Positions 6,508 through 12,458 of a stretch of DNA of 13,019 nt are shown one piece after another; within the stretch, counting starts at the first letter, position 1; the number at the start of each line of letters is the position of its first letter. The stretch spans positions 1-13,019 of the forward strand of contig DAOUEJ010000066.1 of assembly GCA_034430615.1 (NCBI GenBank). The letters run 5' to 3'. A program made the position numbers and the translations under genes. Below the pieces are notes generated by a model. That model ran no database searches. It saw only the letters and a program-made list of their open reading frames with translations, and was not told where the DNA came from. The stretch comes from E44-bin32 sp034430615 (GTDB lineage Bacteria > Chloroflexota > Anaerolineae > Anaerolineales > E44-bin32).

Positions 6508-7506
6508 TTAGATCCGTCCGTAGCTCTGCAGCAATTTTATATAACCAGCACGTTCAAAGGCCGTTGGTTCGACCTGCTCAAGCAAACTCAGGGACCCGCG
6601 CACATCAGACAGCGAGTTTATACCAAGCTCATCCAGCTCCTGCCCTAATCCCTTGATGATCTCACTCAGGAACGGGATTCCCTTCGCGAGCAGGACGGAA
6701 CAAACCTGGGCGATATCGGCGCCGGCCATGATCGCTTTCAGCGCGTTGGTCGGGGAGTGTACTCCCGTCGTTAACGCAAGCGAAGCTTCAATCTGGCCGT
6801 AGAGGATGGCGATCCAGCGCAGCGGCAGCAAGATGTCTTCCTCCCTGCTAAGTGTGAGGAGCGGGACCAGCTGACGTGATTTCACATCGATATCAGGTTG
6901 GTAGAAGCGGTTGAATAACACCAGACCATCAGCGCCCGAATCGACCAATCTGCTAGCGAATTCAGGCAGCGCGCTGAAGAAGGGACTGAGTTTTACAGCA
7001 ATCGGGATATCTACCGAGCCCTTTACTGATTTCAGTATGTCGAAATAAAGGTTTTCGATATCCATCCCCATAAACGTATCCGAAGCCGGCAAGAAGTAGA
7101 GATTGAGTTCGAGCCCGTCGGCCCCGGCTTCCGAGATCATACGCGCATATTTCAGCCAGCCGCCCTTGCTCGTACCATTCATGCTTGCGATGATCGGTAT
7201 GTCGAGCGACTCCTTCGCCTTGCGCACATGCTCTACATAGGCATCCGGATCACGCGGGTACTCATTTTTCTCGGGAAAGTAAGCGCTGATCTCCGCCGTG
7301 CTAAGCTTCCCGCTCTGGAAAAGTTCGGAAAACTCACCGGTCTCAATCGCAACCTGCTCTTCAAAGAGCGAATAGAGGACAATCGCGGACGCCCCTGCGT
7401 CTTCCAAGGCCTTAAGGCTATCAAGGTCGCGCGAGAGTGGGGAGGCCGAAGGAACGATCGGGTGTTTTAGCTCCAGCCCCATATAAGTGGTTCGAAGATT
7501 TGCCAT
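6508..7506 (-). CDS. Dihydroorotate dehydrogenase-like FMN protein
   Basis: A 332-residue TIM-barrel flavoprotein of the dihydroorotate dehydrogenase superfamily. Visible features: KHPIVPSASP (14-23), IASMNG (106-111), ELNLYFLP (133-140), VKLSPF (171-176), GADGLVLFNRF (191-201), and the phosphate-binding C-terminal part TTGVHSPTNALKAIMAGAD (246-264). In true class 1 enzymes the ELN segment continues as V/L-SCPN, with a catalytic Cys close by; here it is ELNLYFLP, so the catalytic base is missing and normal DHOD chemistry is doubtful. This matches the group usually named 'dihydroorotate dehydrogenase-like protein', whose role is unsettled. The start is ATG 7506, with GGAGG (7512-7516) at 5 nt; an in-frame ATG at 7518 overlaps that SD and is rejected. 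It is a single-gene unit with its own terminator; no pyr genes are nearby. Confidence 0.88.
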   Translation of the reverse strand: MANLRTTYMGLELKHPIVPSASPLSRDLDSLKALEDAGASAIVLYSLFEEQVAIETGEFSELFQSGKLSTAEISAYFPEKNEYPRDPDAYVEHVRKAKESLDIPIIASMNGTSKGGWLKYARMISEAGADGLELNLYFLPASDTFMGMDIENLYFDILKSVKGSVDIPIAVKLSPFFSALPEFASRLVDSGADGLVLFNRFYQPDIDVKSRQLVPLLTLSREEDILLPLRWIAILYGQIEASLALTTGVHSPTNALKAIMAGADIAQVCSVLLAKGIPFLSEIIKGLGQELDELGINSLSDVRGSLSLLEQVEPTAFERAGYIKLLQSYGRI

Positions 7507-7566
7507 GAATGCCTCCATTGAATCGGAAATCCAACATGTTACCTTGCCAGGTCAATCTACATCTTG

Positions 7567-7596
7567 ATTGTAGCTTGTGCGGAATGTTGGTCGCAA
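7567..7596 (-). promoter_or_regulatory. Candidate promoter of the DHOD-like gene (TTGCGA-N18-TACAAT)
   Basis: On the minus strand TTGCGA (7596-7591) is separated by 18 nt from TACAAT (7572-7567, 5 of 6 matches to TATAAT). The leader to ATG 7506 would be about 55 nt and includes the GGAGG ribosome site. Confidence 0.45.
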
Positions 7597-7682
7597 TCTG
7601 AAGAATGTCACCTTACATCCCTTACAGGGAGCGAATAATGAGCAAGGGATACAAGCGACAATCAGGGCACTGCAGAGGTGAG

Positions 7683-7758
7683 AGGCACCCGTGGCGCGCC
7701 TCGAACGCACAAGAGTCGGAAAAGTATTCCGGTGCTCTATCAATTGAGCCACTAAGCA
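7683..7758 (-). pseudogene. Degenerate tRNA-like sequence (tRNA remnant)
   Basis: On the minus strand a D arm (GCTC-AATTGATA-GAGC), an anticodon-like stem CCGGA/TCCGA with 4 of 5 pairs, and a T arm GTGCG-TTCGAGG-CGCGC are in the right order and spacing. The acceptor stem does not form: the 5' side TGCTTAG cannot pair with the 3' side CACGGGT. The 3' end is CCT instead of CCA, the nominal anticodon ACT is not one used by bacteria, and T-loop position 60 is a purine. The 3' half matches the tRNA-Arg fragment at 11655-11699 at about 30 of 37 positions by hand alignment, so both probably derive from one tRNA family. The remaining intergenic DNA in 7507-7869 shows no gene. Confidence 0.6.
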
Positions 7759-7809
7759 GCATGAAACACTAGGATTCAACTTTCCGGCAGAACATGGCCT
7801 AAAGCATTA

Positions 7810-7825
7810 AGCTCTCATAAGAGCT
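7810..7825 (-). terminator. Possible weak terminator after the lipoprotein gene
   Basis: Perfect inverted repeat AGCTCT-CATA-AGAGCT, 45 bp past the lipoprotein stop codon on the minus strand, followed by TAATGCTTT. The stem is short and the T-tract broken, so termination is only a possibility. Confidence 0.3.
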
Positions 7826-7869
7826 CATGACAAAGCCACATATTAAACCTAGTTGATATCACAAATTTA

Positions 7870-9030
7870 TCAGCCGCCACCACTCGTGGTGCAATCCGTG
7901 TCGAGTGGCTCGACATCGAACGTGCTCTCGGGAGTCCATTCGCCCCACACGCCGTTTTGCATGGCTCGCACTTTCCATCGCCATCCCAATCGATTCTGTT
8001 CGGCAATGTAGCCAAGCGATTCATTTAAATAGTTCGTGCTGGATATGTGATCATCGATGATTGGTATCGTCGCTTTCGCACCCATGACGAACAGATCGTA
8101 GTTTTGGCTACCGGGGCATGCCGACCACTCGAATTCCCATGTAATCGGATCCGTCTTGTTCGTGCAACCGTTGTCTAATGTCGCTCCTTCGAGCGGTGAA
8201 AGCAATACAGGCACGCAACCTTCCGTTGGCGGGAGGGTCGGTTCGGGGACAAGGGTCGGCGTCGGCTCATCTTCACCACCCAAGGAAAAACTGAATGATC
8301 CATCCCCGTCTTCGTCCACCATGTAAAACGACTCGGGCAGCCGGTCGAATACCGTTCCACCAAGACTCCCCAGTTTTTCAAACGCGGCCGCCATATCGCC
8401 GCCGATTTGCGTTATTGAGACATACTCATCCCCACGCACCAGGATCAGCATCCCTTGGGAATAGAACTCGTTCGCATAAACCAACCAGATTGCATGCTCT
8501 CCTGGCCCATCTGCCTCGATCAAATCTACCCCCGTACCCCGGAAGAGCTCAGCCAGACGGGTTACGGTTTCTAACAATGTCAGATCAGGGATCTGGCTGT
8601 TCACATCCTCAAATTTAGCTTGGATATTTGGATCCCCGCTGAACCCGGCCAGGAATCCCATGCTCAGCACGGTGAAAGCCTTGGCCTCATTTCCCTGCGC
8701 TGCGCTGAGAGCCAGCTGCACCATCACGCTCGGATCTTCGGATTGCAGCACGTATATACAGCCGCCGGTGCCCATCGGGGGCTGCATCTCGACCGGCCCA
8801 CCTAAGACGGCACCGACTTCCTCCTCAGTGAGCAAGGTGCAGGGATCGAGTTGGACCCTTTCAGCGGGCTGCTCGACGGCCGTAGGTTCTGGTGCTTCCG
8901 TTGCAGCTGACGGTTCCGTCGGCAGCACGTCCTCACTCGCTGGAAGCCCCGACGGCGCGTTGCACGCCGAGGTGAAAGCGAGGGTCAGGATGACCATCAG
9001 CGCAAAGGGCATTGATTTGTTTGATTTCAT
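7870..9030 (-). CDS. Lipoprotein with DUF3558-like N-terminal region and FnIII-like C-terminal domain
   Basis: 386 residues. The N-terminus MKSNKSMPFALMVILTLAFT is followed by SAC, giving a lipobox-like TSAC with Cys23 as lipid anchor, so the protein is exported and membrane-attached. A Pro/Thr/Glu-rich linker runs about 24-57. Residues 60-230 form a globular part starting LDPCTLLTEEEVGAVLGG, with Cys64 and Cys91 as a possible disulphide; this opening resembles DUF3558-type lipoproteins. A second linker TPTLVPEPTLPPTE precedes a C-terminal domain (about 272-375) with the W-x-W-x-VRA...GxWGEW pattern typical of fibronectin III-like folds. The start is ATG 9030 because it begins a proper signal peptide, with GGAG about 10 nt upstream; an in-frame start at 9132 would place 34 extra residues before it. 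Function unknown; extracellular binding is plausible. Confidence 0.8.
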   Translation of the reverse strand: MKSNKSMPFALMVILTLAFTSACNAPSGLPASEDVLPTEPSAATEAPEPTAVEQPAERVQLDPCTLLTEEEVGAVLGGPVEMQPPMGTGGCIYVLQSEDPSVMVQLALSAAQGNEAKAFTVLSMGFLAGFSGDPNIQAKFEDVNSQIPDLTLLETVTRLAELFRGTGVDLIEADGPGEHAIWLVYANEFYSQGMLILVRGDEYVSITQIGGDMAAAFEKLGSLGGTVFDRLPESFYMVDEDGDGSFSFSLGGEDEPTPTLVPEPTLPPTEGCVPVLLSPLEGATLDNGCTNKTDPITWEFEWSACPGSQNYDLFVMGAKATIPIIDDHISSTNYLNESLGYIAEQNRLGWRWKVRAMQNGVWGEWTPESTFDVEPLDTDCTTSGGG

Positions 9031-9142
9031 CGTGGATCCACTCCATTTCGCTCGAAAGAACTGGACGGGGAAAACGACCAGGAAAAGCCAAGTACGAATA
9101 CCCGCGGAAGCATAACCTTGCCGGAAACCCACAGCAGAAACC

Positions 9143-9148
9143 TATAAT
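9143..9148 (+). promoter_or_regulatory. Consensus -10 (TATAAT) 8 nt before a small ORF
   Basis: The + strand reads TATAAT-CTCGACCC-ATG, placing the expected transcription start at or next to ATG 9157 and leaving no room for an SD. A weak -35-like TTGCCG lies at 9118-9123 with a 19 bp spacer. The arrangement parallels that of the response regulator gene. Confidence 0.5.
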
Positions 9149-9156
9149 CTCGACCC

Positions 9157-9321
9157 ATGAACGGGCTGGGGCCATATTTCGCCTGGCTGCTCGAGTTTAT
9201 CTTTGATAGGGAATTATCGCGAATAGTGATGCTTGGCGCAATCTTGGGTTATGTGTCTTGCGGTACAGATGGGTCCCCAGCATTTGGAGCTGTTGCGTCG
9301 TACCACATGGCTGAATCATGA
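9157..9321 (+). CDS. Small hypothetical ORF, 54 residues, possibly leaderless
   Basis: Reads ATG to TGA for 54 residues, beginning MNGLGPYFAWLLEFIFDREL. Residues about 7-35 are strongly hydrophobic with one charged cluster (FDRELSR), like an N-terminal membrane anchor or a short membrane-associated peptide; the last 15 residues are unremarkable. A perfect TATAAT ends 8 nt upstream. It is divergent from the lipoprotein gene, whose start is 126 bp away. It may be a true small protein or the broken 5' end of a larger gene; no continuation was recognised downstream. Bases 9322-9546 hold nothing I can identify. Confidence 0.4.
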   Translation: MNGLGPYFAWLLEFIFDRELSRIVMLGAILGYVSCGTDGSPAFGAVASYHMAES

Positions 9322-9546
9322 ACACTTCACCCACCCATGGCCAGCGCTCTTGCGCGTGCTATGATATTCCTCCTCCGCATAACCTGCGCCATTCACTTCT
9401 GATTGAGGTATACACCCTCTTAATTAACTTGAAAGTGAAGTATGGTGCATTGTTCGGTCTATCTATCTGTTTGGTAGACCCTGTCAGGCGGATTCGGCCC
9501 AAGAATATCAAGTAGAAGGAGGCTTCCCCGTCTGAATAGAGGGTCA

Positions 9547-11133
9547 TCACGGTACCGTGCCAGGCTCGATAGCTGGAATCTCATAGACTAGATAAGAGTA
9601 TGCGATTTGATCAACGGGATCATACTTGGATCGCAGCCAGCGATAAGTCTCCGGACCACCTCTGACTCCAACGAGGCGATTGATGGACACGATGATTGTC
9701 CCATTTGTAGGCTGCTGGGGGTCGACAATCGCATCCGGATTGCGCTCCAGATATTCAGCCAGATATCCCTCGGATTGACCCCAATCTACATTCGAATCTC
9801 CAAGATACTTGTAAATGTGTGTGCGGTTAAGGATGATTTCGTTCACATAGGGAATATATGTTGGGTAGAAGGAAAGTACTGATGATAAGAGGTACACGAT
9901 TCCAGCATACACCAGGAAGGGCTGTCTCAAGCTTGCGATCACGCGATTGTTGAAGGTCGATCCTGCGAAGATCAACAGAACGGGGAAAATGATCAGGTAA
10001 TAACGAATGCCGATCTGAGCTTTATAAAAGAAGTTGAAATAGATTGAGAAGAATGCGATCGGCGCAGCTAGGTACCACTCGCGAATGAAGAATTCCGATA
10101 GCCGCAGTTTCCTGACGTACTGAATCAGCGCACCCAAGAGTAACAGCTGAGTAACGATCGGCATTTTAATCAAGGTTGCAACGAAAAAGTATCCAGGGAA
10201 CAACCTATTTTTCCTGATATTTCCCAGTAAATAGATACTTCCGAACCCATATCCGGTGCGCTCACGAAAACGAACCAGGTCCAAACCTTCAACATAGGAA
10301 TAAGGCAGAGGCACCGGAAGCTTGGCCATCGAGCGCAGGCTCTCCTGAATCTGATTGAACAAATCGGACTGGAACACGTAGGCGCCAAAGGGGGTAAGTG
10401 TTCGATCGAATAGAAATCCAACATTGATGATCACCAAGCCGACCGCCGCAAAGAGCAGAAAGTAGATAGAAAATCTTCCAAAGCCTAGGAGAAATTCCCT
10501 CCATCGGTGAAGCCTGATCCTCTGATACGCGACCGGACCGAATCTGGCTATCGCTATGACTAACAACAATGGGTACAGGAAAATCGAAGTGTACTTTGTG
10601 ATCTGTGCCAGACCCAAAACCAACGCGCTCATCAAACCTGAAGAGAAGCTGATCCGATTAGAGAACTTCCAGAAGCAGTAGACTGATAAAGTTGCGAATA
10701 AGGTTGCGTAGATATCAGTTGTTATAAGATGTGCATGGGCTATCAGATTGGGTTCAAGCGAGAAGAGAAAGAGTGAGATCAATCCAGCCAGCGTTCCGTA
10801 CAATTCCTTTGACCATCGATAGATAAGCACACCCAGGAGCAGCCCCGCCACAATCGAAGATATCCGCCCCACGCGTTCAATTTGCCATTTCCCCGCAAGA
10901 ACGCTTGGAAATACGGCCTTCGTAAACTCAACCGGGAGTACATTTAATGACGTGACAGGCATTTTGCTGTCATCAAACCGAGTTGCATCACCCGAGAGAA
11001 TTTGCTTGCCATAACGGAAATGTGCGGGTTCATCATAAGTGAGAGAATCAGATACTGCACCCGATCCACTCAAAATCGCGAACAGTACAAGTAGTAAAAC
11101 TACCAAGATAAGCTCTTTGGACTTCAAGATCAA
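9547..11133 (-). CDS. GT-C fold membrane glycosyltransferase, family 39 (PMT/ArnT)-like
   Basis: A polytopic membrane protein of about 526-528 residues with roughly ten or more hydrophobic segments. TM1 (about 8-26) is followed by the acidic pair in LTYDEPAHFRYG (Asp34-Glu35), the hallmark first-loop motif of PMT/ArnT-type enzymes that move sugars from a polyprenyl-phosphate donor to an acceptor on the outer face of the membrane. LEPNLIAHAHLITTDIYATL fits the second conserved loop. The C-terminal tail (about 450-528) is hydrophilic and extracytoplasmic. The start is TTG: either 11133, which overlaps the stop of the upstream small ORF as TTGA, or 11127, which has GAGAGG at 6 nt and gives MKSKELILVV. 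No in-frame ATG exists upstream. It is visibly more AT-rich than uvrB. The acceptor is unknown. Confidence 0.85.
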   Translation of the reverse strand: MILKSKELILVVLLLVLFAILSGSGAVSDSLTYDEPAHFRYGKQILSGDATRFDDSKMPVTSLNVLPVEFTKAVFPSVLAGKWQIERVGRISSIVAGLLLGVLIYRWSKELYGTLAGLISLFLFSLEPNLIAHAHLITTDIYATLFATLSVYCFWKFSNRISFSSGLMSALVLGLAQITKYTSIFLYPLLLVIAIARFGPVAYQRIRLHRWREFLLGFGRFSIYFLLFAAVGLVIINVGFLFDRTLTPFGAYVFQSDLFNQIQESLRSMAKLPVPLPYSYVEGLDLVRFRERTGYGFGSIYLLGNIRKNRLFPGYFFVATLIKMPIVTQLLLLGALIQYVRKLRLSEFFIREWYLAAPIAFFSIYFNFFYKAQIGIRYYLIIFPVLLIFAGSTFNNRVIASLRQPFLVYAGIVYLLSSVLSFYPTYIPYVNEIILNRTHIYKYLGDSNVDWGQSEGYLAEYLERNPDAIVDPQQPTNGTIIVSINRLVGVRGGPETYRWLRSKYDPVDQIAYSYLVYEIPAIEPGTVP

Positions 11134-11288
11134 CCTCTCGGATTTATCCTGGCATGTGCCCCACCATCGCTGGTACGGCCGCTGCTCCGCAGGCTATCTA
11201 ATGTTCGGTTCCTGCCGTGGAAATGCTTTTGGTTTCTTGATTTTCGCAATACCATTTGTGCAGATTCGACCATTTGCTGTCCAATCAT
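11130..11288 (-). CDS. Small upstream ORF, 52 residues, stop overlapping glycosyltransferase start
   Basis: ATG 11288 to TGA 11130-11132, 52 residues, beginning MIGQQMVESAQMVLRKSRNQ, basic and Ser/Gly/Arg-rich, with no hydrophobic segment. Its TGA overlaps the glycosyltransferase TTG as TTGA, the geometry of translational coupling. Its ATG lies just 6 nt after a -10-like TATACA with a perfect TTGACA upstream, so it could be the leaderless first cistron of the glycosyltransferase mRNA. The peptide matches nothing I know and its codon use is not clearly coding, so it may instead be a leader peptide or chance. Confidence 0.35.
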   Translation of the reverse strand: MIGQQMVESAQMVLRKSRNQKHFHGRNRTLDSLRSSGRTSDGGAHARINPRG

Positions 11289-11294
11289 CGAAAG

Positions 11295-11322
11295 TGTATA
11301 GCTCTTCAAATAGATCTGTCAA
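11295..11322 (-). promoter_or_regulatory. Promoter of the glycosyltransferase unit (TTGACA-N16-TATACA)
   Basis: On the minus strand a perfect -35 TTGACA (11322-11317) is followed after 16 nt by TATACA (11300-11295), or after 18 nt by TACACT; both have 4 of 6 matches. Transcription would start near 11288, at the ATG of the small upstream ORF and about 155-160 nt before the glycosyltransferase start. This is the best -35 in the window. Confidence 0.6.
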
Positions 11323-11654
11323 CGCACGCTTGAATGGGACGATCTCTGCATATCGACCCACAGCAGATACCCCCTATCGTGGTTGATTTACAGCCGCCCT
11401 ACCCCGAGTCTCACTCCAAAACAAGACCCGGGAGTGGGAAAATATCAAAACCAGGGTTTACCCTGAATTGTCAGGAGAGCAGACGTCCGGGCTCAAGGAG
11501 GGCTTGTGCGGGAGTCCATTTCGAATATTAAGCTTCCAAGCTTGGAGTCATGTGTTCAAGGGGTGAAGATGCGGAAGCTAGCCTTGGCTCCAATTAATCA
11601 TCAGCACACATCAAATGTGTGCGGAGCGGTTTTCGAAATGGCATACGTGATGGA

Positions 11655-11699
11655 TGGCGCCCCTGGTGCGATTCGAACGCACAACCGTCGGATTAGAAG
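11655..11699 (-). pseudogene. 3' half of tRNA-Arg(TCT), 5' half broken
   Basis: On the minus strand the sequence reads anticodon loop CTTCTAA (anticodon TCT), 3' stem TCCGA, variable loop CGGTT, perfect T arm GTGCG-TTCGAAT-CGCAC, acceptor 3' strand CAGGGGC, discriminator G and an encoded CCA. The matching 5' parts are absent: the bases before the loop (CTGAA) do not pair with TCCGA and no GCCCCTG acceptor strand is found. Just upstream lies a near-tandem 10 nt duplication, GAACTTTTCT then GAACTTCTAA, as if the anticodon loop had been expanded. A lone tRNA 3' half is the typical scar of tyrosine-recombinase integration (att site) or of rearrangement. Confidence 0.7.
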
Positions 11700-12063
11700 T
11701 TCAGAAAAGTTCCGTCTCCCCTGTATATAGAGAGTTATGGTGTCTACCCACTCCTATCTATAGGGGTAAAAATGTCCAAGCTGTCCATCGTTTCTATGAC
11801 GTTATAAGAATTCTGCACCAGAACTGCACCAGAAGCGGAAGAAATGTACGGTATATCCATCAAGCCGAAATAAGGAAAGGCGGCTCGAATGCCCCTGTCT
11901 GATTAGAATCCCTCACATGCAGAACTAAAGTTATGTGAGTTTCATGAACAGGTTCTTCTCCTGCAATGGGTGGATCGAATGTGTCAGCGAGGAGGCAAGT
12001 CCTTGTGATGGTTAAGTCGTTGCACAATTGTATCCTTGGTTCAGGAAGCCAGTAGGAGGAAAC

Positions 12064-12144
12064 ATGAGTGAAGGATTCATTCGAGATTTTTTGGATAAGA
12101 TCAAATCACAGTCTGCCTATCCTGATAGGAATTCAAGACCGTGA
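12064..12144 (+). pseudogene. SD-led 26-residue ORF, possible truncated 5' gene end
   Basis: AGGAGG (12054-12059) lies 4 nt before an ATG that opens a 26-residue frame, MSEGFIRDFLDKIKSQSAYP and six more residues, ending at TGA 12142. The amphipathic FIRDFLDKIK opening is reminiscent of the N-terminal core-binding domains of tyrosine recombinases, but the match is too short to assign. The other frames after the stop give no recognisable continuation. It could be a small protein or the stump of a lost gene. Confidence 0.3.
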
Positions 12145-12458
12145 TTGTAGCGCTCATTGTGTGTCCAAGCACATTTTATAGAACGGATGTCCTTTTTCGG
12201 CCACTACACCGGCGGTGGGCCGGGCGAGTGCTGCTATTCACTAAATTCGCAATGTGACTCAGATTGGGGCTTGACTCTCCAACTCATCGGTATCCAGCAG
12301 CTATGTCAATGACCCGATCATGGCTGATTTCAAGCAGTGGGGCCCAGGACCGTTGCCTTCAAATCATAACCAATCAATTCACGAAAATAGGCACTGTAAA
12401 ATCTCCTTATAGCTTGAGTTTTTTGTGGAACTCTGATTGTCGATACGAGGCACAGGCC

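Larger units (their letters stand above)
11289..12458. other. Long region without a convincing gene, probably decayed DNA
   Basis: No ORF here has family motifs. Open frames over the tRNA fragment (for example one reading GAPGAIRTHNRR) are antisense translations of tRNA sequence. The region contains the GT promoter (11295-11322), a short hairpin CAGGG-TTTA-CCCTG (11452-11465), the palindrome TCCAAGCTTGGA (11535-11546), the tRNA-Arg fragment, and an SD-led 26-residue ORF (12064-12144). I see no transposase, integrase or terminal inverted repeats. It is AT-richer than the left half of the window. Confidence 0.55.

Noticed and set aside
6265..6648. 127-residue + strand frame
   Set aside because: It overlaps the terminator, the direct repeats and the 3' end of the DHOD-like gene on the other strand; its composition reflects these elements and no motif is seen.
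7552..7779. 75-residue minus-strand frame across the tRNA-like sequence
   Set aside because: It reads through the tRNA remnant and the promoter of the DHOD-like gene, and has no protein family features.
9359..9550. 63-residue minus-strand frame downstream of the glycosyltransferase
   Set aside because: No ribosome site, no recognisable motif, and it overlaps the end of the glycosyltransferase frame; probably chance in AT-rich DNA.
7683..11699. The two tRNA remnants as attL/attR of one integrated element
   Set aside because: The geometry is wrong: in the minus orientation the copy with the 5' half should lie at the higher coordinate, but that copy has only the 3' half. No integrase lies between them.
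11506..11902. Open frames on the + strand over the tRNA-Arg fragment (reading GAPGAIRTHNRR and LVRFERTT)
   Set aside because: These are well-known spurious translations of antisense tRNA sequence; no SD or conserved protein family supports them.
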